Part shown: positions 46,035-53,608 of the stretch, piece by piece
How positions within the stretch are numbered: position 1 is the stretch's first letter
Layout of the letters: each line of letters opens with the position of its first letter
NCBI RefSeq assembly: GCF_010894435.1
Contig: NZ_JAAIXZ010000016.1
Location: 1 to 64,000 of the forward strand
Source of the DNA: Pyxidicoccus trucidator
GTDB lineage: Bacteria; Myxococcota; Myxococcia; Myxococcales; Myxococcaceae
DNA length: 64,000 nucleotides
Direction: 5' to 3'
Position numbers and translations under genes: made by a program
The notes under the pieces: model-generated
What the model was told of the DNA's origin: nothing
Database searches by the model: none
What the model saw: the letters and a program-made list of their open reading frames with translations, nothing else

Positions 46035-47477
46035 ATGAAGACCTCGACTGAAGCCGAAGCGCGCAGCCAGGACGTGGACTGGGCCCCGCTCCGAGGGGCC
46101 CTCCGGGGCGCGGTGATTCTTCCGGGGGATGAGCGACTGCTCCTGGCGAGCAAGCAGTTCGCGGCCGGACGACCGTTGGCGCCTCCCCAGGCCCTGGTGT
46201 GCTGCCAGGACACCGCGGACGTCCAACGCACGCTGGAGTTCCTCCTCCGGCACGAGCTGCCCTTCTCGGTGCGAAGCGGAGGGCACTGCTTCGCCGACCT
46301 GTCCACCAGCGCGGCGGTCGTCGTCGACCTCTCGGAGCTCAACCCGGTCGAGCCCCGCGAGGGCGTCACCGTGGTTGGCCCGGGCGCCCGCTCCTGCGAC
46401 GTCAGCAAGCGCCTGGCCTCCGTGGGCCGTGTCGTGCCCACCGGCGGCTGTCCCTGGGTCGCCATCGGCGGCCTCGCGCTCGTCGGGGGCTTCGGCTTCC
46501 TCGGGCGCCGCCACGGGCTCACCACCGACCAGGTTGAGCGCATGCGGGTGGTCTGCGCCGACGGCCGCGTGCTCCAGGTCAGCGCGGACGAGGCGCCGGA
46601 CCTCTTCTGGGCGCTTCGCGGCGCCGGCACCGGCGGCTTCGGCATCGTCACCGAGCTGACGCTGCGCACGGCTCCCCTGGAGGCGCTCACCGTCGTCAAC
46701 GGCAGGTGGGCGCTGACAGAGGCCGCCGCGTTGATGGAGCTCTGGCAACGGCACGCCCCCGAGGCGGAGGCAGACGTCAATCTGGAGCTTGGCCTCGTCG
46801 CGCCGGACGACCCGGAGCTGCCGTGCGGCGTGGAGCTCTTCGGCGTCATCCTCGGCGACGAGGCGAGCGCCGCGAACCACCTGTCGGCGCTGGAGCGCCA
46901 CCTTGGGCCGCTGGCCTCGGGCCTGCGCACGTGGCGCCTTCCGCCAGCGGAGGCGGCAGACTACCTCGTCGGACTCCTCGACCACGAGACGGCCCCGGCG
47001 TGGCTGCCCAGCCTTCCCTACAGACAAACGGGCTACCAGTTCACCCGCTCCAACTTCTTCGATGAGCCCCTGGGCCCGGAGGCCATCCGGGCGTGCGTCG
47101 AGCAGTTCCAGGCGGACCGCCGCTATGCGCAGCACCGCGAGCTCGAGCTCATCCCCTGGGGAGGCGCGTATGCGCGCGCCAACGGGCGCTCCAGCTTCAT
47201 CCACCGGAAGGCGCGCATGATGATTCGCCACACCACGGTGGTGGGCGCCCGGTCGTCGGAAGAGCTGCGCGAGCATGCACGCGAGTGGGTGGATGGCTCG
47301 CAGGCCACGGTGCGCCGTCACGCCAATGGCCATGTCTACCAGGGCTACGCGGACCTGCGGCTGGACGACCCGCACCGCGCCTATTACGGGGACAGCCTTC
47401 CGCGCCTGCAGCGCCTCAAGCACCAGTACGACCCGCGCAACGTCTTCCGTCACGCCCAGAGCCTCCCCGTTCCGTGA
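46035..47477 (+). CDS. Berberine-bridge-type FAD-linked oxidase in lanthipeptide operon
   Basis: 480 residues, starting 3 bp after the ABC transporter stop. PCMH/BBE architecture: FAD-binding_4 domain (about 45-215) and a C-terminal BBE segment (YQGYADLRLDDPHRAYYGD, then LKHQYDPRNVF). His84 in SGGHCF and Cys139 in PTGGCPWVAIGG match the two residues that attach FAD bicovalently in berberine-bridge and related oxidases. There is no signal peptide, so it acts in the cytoplasm. BBE-like enzymes oxidise sugars, alcohols or amines, or cyclise natural products. Its place as the last gene of a lanA-lanM-ABC operon suggests oxidative tailoring of the peptide; I know of no well-described lanthipeptide enzyme of this type. 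It is unrelated to LanD-type flavin decarboxylases. Confidence 0.92.
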   Translation: MKTSTEAEARSQDVDWAPLRGALRGAVILPGDERLLLASKQFAAGRPLAPPQALVCCQDTADVQRTLEFLLRHELPFSVRSGGHCFADLSTSAAVVVDLSELNPVEPREGVTVVGPGARSCDVSKRLASVGRVVPTGGCPWVAIGGLALVGGFGFLGRRHGLTTDQVERMRVVCADGRVLQVSADEAPDLFWALRGAGTGGFGIVTELTLRTAPLEALTVVNGRWALTEAAALMELWQRHAPEAEADVNLELGLVAPDDPELPCGVELFGVILGDEASAANHLSALERHLGPLASGLRTWRLPPAEAADYLVGLLDHETAPAWLPSLPYRQTGYQFTRSNFFDEPLGPEAIRACVEQFQADRRYAQHRELELIPWGGAYARANGRSSFIHRKARMMIRHTTVVGARSSEELREHAREWVDGSQATVRRHANGHVYQGYADLRLDDPHRAYYGDSLPRLQRLKHQYDPRNVFRHAQSLPVP

Positions 47478-47526
47478 CAGCCCCCTGACGCAGCTCGCGC
47501 AGGACGGCGCTCGGGCCGGCGGGCCC

Positions 47527-48762
47527 TCAGCGAAGCACTGTCTCCCGGAGGAACCGCGTCAACGCCTCCGCCATCTTCTGGTGCGTGGAGGCCGACGGAT
47601 GCCAGTCCTCACCGACGCCATCGACCTCGGGAAGCTGCACGGCCATCAGGTGGCGATAGACGCGGGCATCCCCCGCGCGATTGCGCTCCGCCACCAACTC
47701 GGTAATCCACTCGCCGACGTGCACGGACGTCACGGCGCCATTCTGTTCCTGCTGCTTGTAGCCGTCCGTCATGCTGCCCAGGGTGCACACGATGCGTGCG
47801 CTCGGGTGCAGTGCACGAAGCCTCGCGAGGAACCTCCGGTACTCCGTCTTGAACGCCGTCTCGTCGGGGAGGAACCCGGCGGTGCCGCTGCCGGCGAAGG
47901 CGTCGTTGGTACCGGCGTTGATGACAATTACATCGGGCGAGTAGCGCGCGAAGTCCCAGGCGACGGGATGCCCTGGCACCGCGAGCTCGTAGAGCGCTGG
48001 CAGCAACTCCGACGTCGACATGTCCAGGTTGCGGTACACCCCGTGCCCCGAATAACAGACGGTCACCAGCTCCGCGCCCAGGCTCCTGGCCGTGAGCCAG
48101 CCATAGCTCAGCCGGGGGTTCTCGTTCTTCGACGTGAAGACCGGCGCCATCCAGGAGGGTGAATCCGGGATGAGCGAAACCTCGCTGCCGTAGCCGCAGG
48201 TGATGGAGTCGCCGACCATCTCCATCCGCAGTCCGGGCCTCGGCGGCGGGTCTTCGAGCTGTCCATGGACCTCCAGCGCCACGAACTCGCTGTGGCCCAC
48301 GGAGGTCTCCGTGCGCTTGACGATTTCGAGCGTGTGGCTGCCCACCGCGAGCCCCGTGGCCAGCGTGTAGAGGGGCTGGCTGCTCCGGACCGCGAGCGGC
48401 GTCGGCGGCCCGCCGTCGATGCTCACGTCGAAGTAGTTCGTGGTCGCGTCGCCACCGGCCCCAGCGTCATTGAGCCGCATCCGCACCGCGTCGCCCCGGA
48501 AACGGGCGCGAATCGTCACGCCGGGATGGGAGAACACGACTCCGGCGCCGGAGCGGTACAGCCGCCCCGTGTATTGCAGCCGCGAGTCGGACGCCGGCAC
48601 AGTCACCCACATCAGCGCGTCCTCGGACGGATTCCCGGCATCGCGGGAGGCGCTCGGTACCCCGTTGGCGTCGGCGCTGCCTTCCGGTGAGCGCAGGGGC
48701 GCCCTGCATGCCGTCATCGACACGCAGAGTCCGAAGCCGAGTACCGCTTTCCACCAGTTCAT
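47527..48762 (-). CDS. CE2-like SGNH/GDSL esterase lipoprotein
   Basis: 411 residues from the ATG at 48762. Lipoprotein signal with lipobox VSMTAC (Cys19), then a Ser/Asp-rich linker. Residues about 55-170 look like the N-terminal jelly-roll of carbohydrate esterase family 2 (LQYTGRLYRSGAGVVF). The SGNH catalytic domain follows: GDSITCGYG (nucleophile Ser), GTND, and DWHPS near the C-terminus. CE2 enzymes deacetylate xylan, glucomannan or other sugars. Probably surface-anchored polysaccharide deacetylase. Convergent with the flavin oxidase gene (49-bp gap). Confidence 0.9.
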   Translation of the reverse strand: MNWWKAVLGFGLCVSMTACRAPLRSPEGSADANGVPSASRDAGNPSEDALMWVTVPASDSRLQYTGRLYRSGAGVVFSHPGVTIRARFRGDAVRMRLNDAGAGGDATTNYFDVSIDGGPPTPLAVRSSQPLYTLATGLAVGSHTLEIVKRTETSVGHSEFVALEVHGQLEDPPPRPGLRMEMVGDSITCGYGSEVSLIPDSPSWMAPVFTSKNENPRLSYGWLTARSLGAELVTVCYSGHGVYRNLDMSTSELLPALYELAVPGHPVAWDFARYSPDVIVINAGTNDAFAGSGTAGFLPDETAFKTEYRRFLARLRALHPSARIVCTLGSMTDGYKQQEQNGAVTSVHVGEWITELVAERNRAGDARVYRHLMAVQLPEVDGVGEDWHPSASTHQKMAEALTRFLRETVLR

Positions 48763-48915
48763 GCTCGTTCCTCGTCCAGGCGCGTGACTCGCTCGGAGGA
48801 GTGGCTGGAGCCAGGAGACATATCAGGCCCCCCGCGTGGGTTGCAGGCGGCGAACGCGGCGCTCAGGTGCTCCTTCCCGAGCGCCTTCTCCTTGAGCGCC
48901 TTTCGAGCCCGGCGA

Positions 48916-50814
48916 CTACCGACCCCGCCGCGCACGGACTGGCACGCGCGCACGGCGGGACGACCTGAACGCGACGCCCAGGAGCCCCAGCATCCCGGCC
49001 AGCGCCGTGGGGCCACCGCCCGTGCTGCACCCGCCCTTCGCCGCGGCTTCGGAGTCGACTCCCGCGGCCACGGGCGCCTCCTCCGGCGGAGGCAGCTCGG
49101 GCCGCGACTCAGGCGGCGGCCCGGCCACGTCCGAATCCTCCTCCGTGCCACCGGTCAGCTCCAGGTAGCGCTGAATCAGCTTGAGCCGTGCGGCCTCGAA
49201 GGCCGCACCATCATCCGAGACGCGCGAGGCGGCCGGAATGAGCTCCCGCGCCACCCGCCGCGCGAAGTCCGGGTCTCCCGCATCGCTCACGGCCTTCAGC
49301 CACTCGAAGTCCTGCACGCCCAGGCGGATGAGCTTCAGGCGCAGCGACGCCACCGGCACGTCCGTGCTCCCGCCAATCCTCGCGGGCGTCCCCGGATAGA
49401 AGAGCGTCCCGTCGCCGTTGCCGTTGAAGCGGAACTGGTCCGTCCACGCCGACGTGAGCATCCCCACCGTCTGGTAGTACAGCTCGCCCGTCCCACCTGC
49501 CAGGAACGTCACCCACTCCATCGCGCGCGCCTTCGCCGCCGAGCGGTCCACCATGTACGAGGGCCAACCTACCCCCGGCTTGTTCTCCGGCGCGTTGGTG
49601 CCATACGCGCAGCCGTGACTCATGCAGCTCTGGTACAGCCACAGGTCCGCGCCGGGCCGCTTCAGGAAGTCCGCGTACGCCGTCCGCTGGTCTCCCTTGA
49701 ACGGCCCTTCCGCACCGTCCATGTGGTTGACCAGTGGCACCGCCAGGTCGATGAGCCCCTCCAACTCGTGCCGCTTCAGCTCACGCGCGTTCGTCGTCAC
49801 CAGCGTGCGCAACCCCGGAGCCGCCTGCCGCGCCAGCTCCGCGCGCGAGCGCACCTCCGCGAAGGGCGTGCCGTACGGCGGCTCGTCGCCCACGTAGTCA
49901 TACGCCCGCTCGAGCCACCCACGAGCGCGCAGGTGCGCGGCGAAGTCCGCCAACCCCTCCGCCGTGGGCGGCCCCACATACTGGATGCTCGTCATGCGCG
50001 CGCCGGGCAGGCGCGACTCCACGCTGCCGTCCAGGTACGGGCCCCACGTCGCCTCGAAGGCCTTCCAGTCCGGCGGCCACGGGCTGCGAGGAAAGAGGCT
50101 CGACAGGGTGATGCGATGCTCCAGCGCCATCAGCTGATAGCGGGTCAGCAGCGGCTCCAGCTCGGCAGGAGTGCAGTCCTCGCGTCCGAAGTGCGCGCGA
50201 CACACATGCGGAGGCCATAGCAGGAAGGCCGTGGCCAGAGACGGCGTGCTCGGCAACTCCGCGTCCACCACCGTGAGGCGCACGGCCACCTGGGCGCGGA
50301 AGCCCCCATCCGCCTCCACCGCCACGGTGCCCACGTAGTCCCCCGGCGGGCTGACGTCGGGCACGTGCACGTCCACCCAGATGGCGCGGGCCTCGCCAGG
50401 CGTGACGTCGAAGGGGAAGGCCCGCCGAGCCTCGCCCGCCACCTCATCCGTATCCGGAACCAGTGCGTCCGGCCAGCGCCCCAGCTGGGCTTCCGGAACG
50501 GAGCGGCGCGTGGTGGTGAGGAAGTCCTGGCGGTACAGCGTCACGTCCGTGCCGCCGATGCTCGCGGGGCCCTCCAGACCGGGCAGCGACGCGCGCACCC
50601 CACGAAGCCCCGAGGCCCCACCGTGCAGCGCCACCTGGAAGGACACGAACTCATTGCGTGCCGCGGTGAGGTGGACCTCGGCCTGGGTGCGCGGCTCGGC
50701 GTCCGGACGCACCTTCACCATGGCCCCCTCTCCCCAGACGGTGGGCTCGGCTGCGAAGGCCGGTACGGCAAGCAGCACCAGGAGGCGCACGAAGCTTCGG
50801 AAGGCGGAGAGCAT
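48916..50814 (-). CDS. DUF4091 secreted protein with MYXO-CTERM-like anchor
   Basis: 632 residues from the ATG at 50814; another ATG at 50847 with an upstream GAGGG is also possible. A signal peptide (FVRLLVLLAVPAFAAEP) is followed by a beta-sandwich region and a DUF4091-type TIM-barrel-like domain (DYVGDEPPYGTPF; LTSAWTDQFRFNGNGDGTLFYPG), found in uncharacterised glycan-related proteins. The C-terminal 80 residues are a Pro/Glu-rich linker, then GGCSTGGG, a short hydrophobic helix and an Arg-rich tail. That is the layout of MYXO-CTERM surface-sorting signals, in which the Cys is thought to be modified and anchored. Likely a surface glycan-processing protein; activity unknown. Confidence 0.87.
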   Translation of the reverse strand: MLSAFRSFVRLLVLLAVPAFAAEPTVWGEGAMVKVRPDAEPRTQAEVHLTAARNEFVSFQVALHGGASGLRGVRASLPGLEGPASIGGTDVTLYRQDFLTTTRRSVPEAQLGRWPDALVPDTDEVAGEARRAFPFDVTPGEARAIWVDVHVPDVSPPGDYVGTVAVEADGGFRAQVAVRLTVVDAELPSTPSLATAFLLWPPHVCRAHFGREDCTPAELEPLLTRYQLMALEHRITLSSLFPRSPWPPDWKAFEATWGPYLDGSVESRLPGARMTSIQYVGPPTAEGLADFAAHLRARGWLERAYDYVGDEPPYGTPFAEVRSRAELARQAAPGLRTLVTTNARELKRHELEGLIDLAVPLVNHMDGAEGPFKGDQRTAYADFLKRPGADLWLYQSCMSHGCAYGTNAPENKPGVGWPSYMVDRSAAKARAMEWVTFLAGGTGELYYQTVGMLTSAWTDQFRFNGNGDGTLFYPGTPARIGGSTDVPVASLRLKLIRLGVQDFEWLKAVSDAGDPDFARRVARELIPAASRVSDDGAAFEAARLKLIQRYLELTGGTEEDSDVAGPPPESRPELPPPEEAPVAAGVDSEAAAKGGCSTGGGPTALAGMLGLLGVAFRSSRRARVPVRARRGR

Positions 50815-51037
50815 GCGGGTGAAACTGGCTACACACCGGCATGGCATCCCGTACGGCCCTCGCGGCCATTGAACGCCTGTCCGTGGCCCGAGCAACCAGC
50901 CGCCGCTTGCCACTGTGACAACGCCCACCCACCGGGCGAGCAGGCACGGCCCCCCGTGCGACTCCGGACCGCTAATTCATCATCGCCCCGCAGGAGATGA
51001 GATGTCGACCTTCTCCTGTCAGCGATGGGAATGAAGA

Positions 51038-51071
51038 AAGGCCCCTGGTTCCGCGAGGAACCCGGGGCCTT
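51038..51071 (-). terminator. Terminator hairpin of Cys-rich lipoprotein gene
   Basis: AAGGCCCC-T-GGTTCC-gcga-GGAACC-C-GGGGCCTT, a 14-bp stem with one internal mismatch, about 38 bp after the minus-strand lipoprotein stop. On the minus strand it is followed by TTTCTTCATT, giving the T-rich tail of an intrinsic terminator. Closely related to the hairpin at 58400-58430. Confidence 0.75.
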
Positions 51072-51108
51072 GAATCCAGGCGAAGTGCTCCTGCCTTCTG
51101 CTGCAACG

Positions 51109-51390
51109 CTAGAAACAGACGCTGTTACAGTACGGCGCGCCGTTGGGCTGCGTGCAGCAGGTCTGGGTGGTGAACTGGCAGGTGCCGTTGACGCAACTGG
51201 GACGGCAAAGGCCCTCGTTCGGGTCATCCGGGAAGTAGGCGCAGGTCGTGGTGCCAGGGCAGTAGCCGGTGCCCGTCACACAGGCGAGCCCCTGACGGCG
51301 GGTCTCCAACCCTTCGTCGACCTCGACGGACTCCGTACCGCAAGCCGTGAGCCCCACACACAGAGCCACAACACTCAGAAGTCGCAACAA
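51109..51390 (-). CDS. Small Cys-rich lipoprotein
   Basis: 93 residues. No ATG is available near the signal peptide; a TTG at 51390 (or the adjacent TTG at 51387) is preceded by GGAGG at a good distance and starts a clean lipoprotein signal (LLSVVALCVGLTAC). The mature part has many Cys (CVTGTGYCPGTTTCAYF; RPSCVNGTCQF; TCCTQPNG; CNSVCF), which would form a disulfide-stabilised mini-domain outside the cytoplasm. No family assigned. A second small Cys-containing lipoprotein with a related downstream hairpin is encoded at 58485-58844. Confidence 0.75.
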   Translation of the reverse strand: MLRLLSVVALCVGLTACGTESVEVDEGLETRRQGLACVTGTGYCPGTTTCAYFPDDPNEGLCRPSCVNGTCQFTTQTCCTQPNGAPYCNSVCF

Positions 51391-51543
51391 GGGAACCTCC
51401 AGTTTGGTCAGGCGGGAAATCCCGGGTTCTTGCAGCTGCAACAAGTGACGGCAATCCCGCCTCTCCAACCACTGTTCAGAACGCGAGAGCCATCCGCGCT
51501 TCGTCGGACGGCCCGGCACCCTCCCAGTCCCATGACCCGGAGG

Positions 51544-51578
51544 TGGCGCAATCCGATGATTCTTTGGCGCCATCCGAT
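51544..51578 (+). promoter_or_regulatory. 21-bp-spaced direct repeats, AraC-type operator candidate
   Basis: TGGCGCAATCCGAT (51544-51557) and TGGCGCCATCCGAT (51565-51578) match at 13 of 14 positions and are exactly 21 bp apart, two helical turns. AraC-family proteins characteristically bind such direct repeats. They lie about 70-100 bp upstream of the SDR-AraC operon start (51647), the usual place for an activator site, so autoregulation by the AraC protein at 52533 is the simplest reading. Confidence 0.65.
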
Positions 51579-51610
51579 TGGCACGGCGGCGCGCCGCTCG
51601 TGACTCTTGG

Positions 51611-51630
51611 CGTGCCGGAGTTCCGGCACG
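51611..51630 (+). promoter_or_regulatory. Perfect palindrome upstream of SDR-AraC operon
   Basis: Nine-base arms CGTGCCGGA and TCCGGCACG with a 2-bp centre, ending 16 bp before the ATG at 51647. A perfect palindrome of this length fits a dimeric repressor site, or could fold in the RNA just ahead of the ribosome-binding AAGGA. The recognising protein is unknown. Confidence 0.5.
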
Positions 51631-51646
51631 TCAAAGGATGGTTCCC

Positions 51647-52531
51647 ATGTCGAAGGTCTGGTTCATCACTGGAAGCTCTCGCGGTCTCGGTCGCGACCTC
51701 TCGAAGGCCGTGCTGGCAGCCGGCCACCGTCTCATCGCCACGGCACGCAAGCCGGAGCAACTGCGAGAGCTCATCGAGCAATACGGCGAGCGGGTACTCC
51801 CGGTCGCGCTCGATGTGACTGACGCCGCCGCCGCGCGTGCGGCCGTCGCCAGGGCCGTCTCCGTCTTCGGTCGCATCGACGTCGTCGTCAACAACGCGGG
51901 CTACGCGAACCTGAGCTCCATCGAGGACGTGGCGGAGGACGACTTCCGCGAGCAGTTCGAGACGAACTTCTTCGGGGTCATGAACGTCACGCGCGCGGTG
52001 CTGCCCGTGCTGCGTGCCCAGCGCGACGGGCACATCCTCCAGGTCTCCTCCATCGGCGGGCGCACGGGGAGCCCCGGGCTCGCGTCCTACCAGGCCGCGA
52101 AGTGGGCCGTGGAGGGCTTCTCGGAGGTCCTCGCGAAAGAGGTCGCTCCGCTCGGCATCCGGGTGACCATCATCGAGCCCGGCGGCTTCCGCACCGACTG
52201 GGCGGGCGCGTCGATGCGCGTGGACACGGTCAGCGACGCGTACAAGCCGACCGTCGGTGCGTTCATGGAGAATGTCCGCAAGCACGCCGACGCCATTCGC
52301 GGCGACCCCGCGAAGGCCGCGCGGGCCATCCTCCAGCTTGCGTCGGAGCCGCAGCCCCCGCTCCGGCTCCTCCTCGGCTCCGACGCCGTGTTCCTCGCGG
52401 AAGTCGTCGCCGCGCAGCGCGCGGAGGAAGATGCCCGGTGGAAGACGCTCAGCCAGTCGACGGACTACGATGGCCTGGTGGACTTCGCCGAAACCCCCGT
52501 CGCCAGGATGCTGCTCACGAAGAGGAGTTGA
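51647..52531 (+). CDS. Short-chain dehydrogenase/reductase
   Basis: 294 residues from the ATG at 51647, which has AAGGA 8 nt upstream; the in-frame ATG at 51638 is too close to that signal. Cofactor loop TGSSRGLGRDL (about 8-18), NNAG, Ser in VSSIGG and SYQAAK with Tyr-Lys. C-terminal extension beyond residue 250 is typical of the family that includes oxidoreductases acting on varied aldehydes and ketones. It is followed after 1 bp by an AraC regulator gene, so the two form an operon behind the direct-repeat operator candidate. Confidence 0.92.
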   Translation: MSKVWFITGSSRGLGRDLSKAVLAAGHRLIATARKPEQLRELIEQYGERVLPVALDVTDAAAARAAVARAVSVFGRIDVVVNNAGYANLSSIEDVAEDDFREQFETNFFGVMNVTRAVLPVLRAQRDGHILQVSSIGGRTGSPGLASYQAAKWAVEGFSEVLAKEVAPLGIRVTIIEPGGFRTDWAGASMRVDTVSDAYKPTVGAFMENVRKHADAIRGDPAKAARAILQLASEPQPPLRLLLGSDAVFLAEVVAAQRAEEDARWKTLSQSTDYDGLVDFAETPVARMLLTKRS

Positions 52532-52532
52532 C

Positions 52533-53537
52533 GTGCGCGCCGACCTCGTCCCCGTACCGAGCGGCCTGATTGACCGCTTCGCGGCGCTCGGCATCGACAT
52601 CGAGCGTCTACTGCGGCATGCCGGCATCCTGCTCTCGCGGTTCCAGGAGCCCAAGGCGCACCTGACCACCCGCGAGTTCATGGCGTTCTGGCATGCCGTG
52701 GAAGCCGTCGGGGGCGGGCGAGACGTCGGCCTGCGGGTGGGTTCCGAGGCACGGTCGCACCAGTACGACGTCGCGTCGATGGCCGCGCTCCACTCGCCGA
52801 CCTTCGGAGAGGCGATGAAGAAGTTCGCACGGTACAAGCGCGTCGTCTGCCCGGAAGAAGTCACCGTCGAGGTCGACAAGGGCGAGGCGCGGCTCCGCTT
52901 CCATTGGGTGCTGGCCGAAGGCCCATTGCCGATGTTCCTGGTGGATGCCACGTTCGCCTCGACGCTCACGCTCGCCCGCCGTGGCACGGGCAAGCCGCTC
53001 GTCCCGCGGCGTCTCGAGCTCGCGAGGCGTCACTCCGACGCGGCGCTGCTCACCCGCCACTTCGGGTGCGGCGTCCGCTTCGACGCGCCCGTCGACCTCC
53101 TCGTCTTCGACGCGCAAGCACTGGACGAACCGTTCGTGACCCACAACGCGGACCTGCTGACGCTCCTCGTGCCAGGGCTCGAGGCCGCGCTGAACGAGCG
53201 ACTGGGACACCGTACGCTGGCGGATGACGTCCGGGCGGCGCTCCGTCGGGGCATGAGTGGCGGACGCCCCTCCGTGGACAAGCTGGCCAGGGAGCTGCAC
53301 CTGAGCCCCCGCACGCTCCAGCGCCGGCTCGGGGAAGGAGGGACGACCTATCAAGGACTGCTCGACGAGGTGCGCCACGAGTCCGCGCGTCGGCTTCTCG
53401 CGAGCACCGACCTCGACGCCAGCGAAGTTGCGTTCCTGCTGGGCTACGAGGAGCTGAACTCGTTCGTCCGTGCGTTCCACGGGTGGGAGGGCACGACGCC
53501 TGGCCGCTGGCGTGGGGCCGAGCGCAGTCGAGCCTGA
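52533..53537 (+). CDS. AraC-family transcriptional regulator (OruR/ArgR-like N-domain)
   Basis: 334 residues from a GTG at 52533, 1 bp after the SDR stop, with AGGAG 7 nt upstream. N-terminal about 190 residues resemble the arabinose-binding-like domain of the AraC subfamily seen in OruR-type regulators (LRHAGILLSRFQEPKAHLTT). The C-terminal HTH pair is clear: VDKLARELHLSPRTLQRRLG and SEVAFLLGYEELNSFVRAFH. Likely binds the 21-bp direct repeats upstream of the operon and so regulates itself and the SDR. Confidence 0.92.
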   Translation: MRADLVPVPSGLIDRFAALGIDIERLLRHAGILLSRFQEPKAHLTTREFMAFWHAVEAVGGGRDVGLRVGSEARSHQYDVASMAALHSPTFGEAMKKFARYKRVVCPEEVTVEVDKGEARLRFHWVLAEGPLPMFLVDATFASTLTLARRGTGKPLVPRRLELARRHSDAALLTRHFGCGVRFDAPVDLLVFDAQALDEPFVTHNADLLTLLVPGLEAALNERLGHRTLADDVRAALRRGMSGGRPSVDKLARELHLSPRTLQRRLGEGGTTYQGLLDEVRHESARRLLASTDLDASEVAFLLGYEELNSFVRAFHGWEGTTPGRWRGAERSRA

Positions 53538-53608
53538 ACACGCCAGACCCACCGAGCAACGAGCCACGGAGCAACGGGCCACCGTCGGCGGGCTATGCTC
53601 GGCGGCCC

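Noticed and set aside
47513..47526. Hairpin GGGCC-ggcg-GGCCC between convergent genes
   Set aside because: Stem of 5 bp in very GC-rich sequence is expected by chance; no T-tract.
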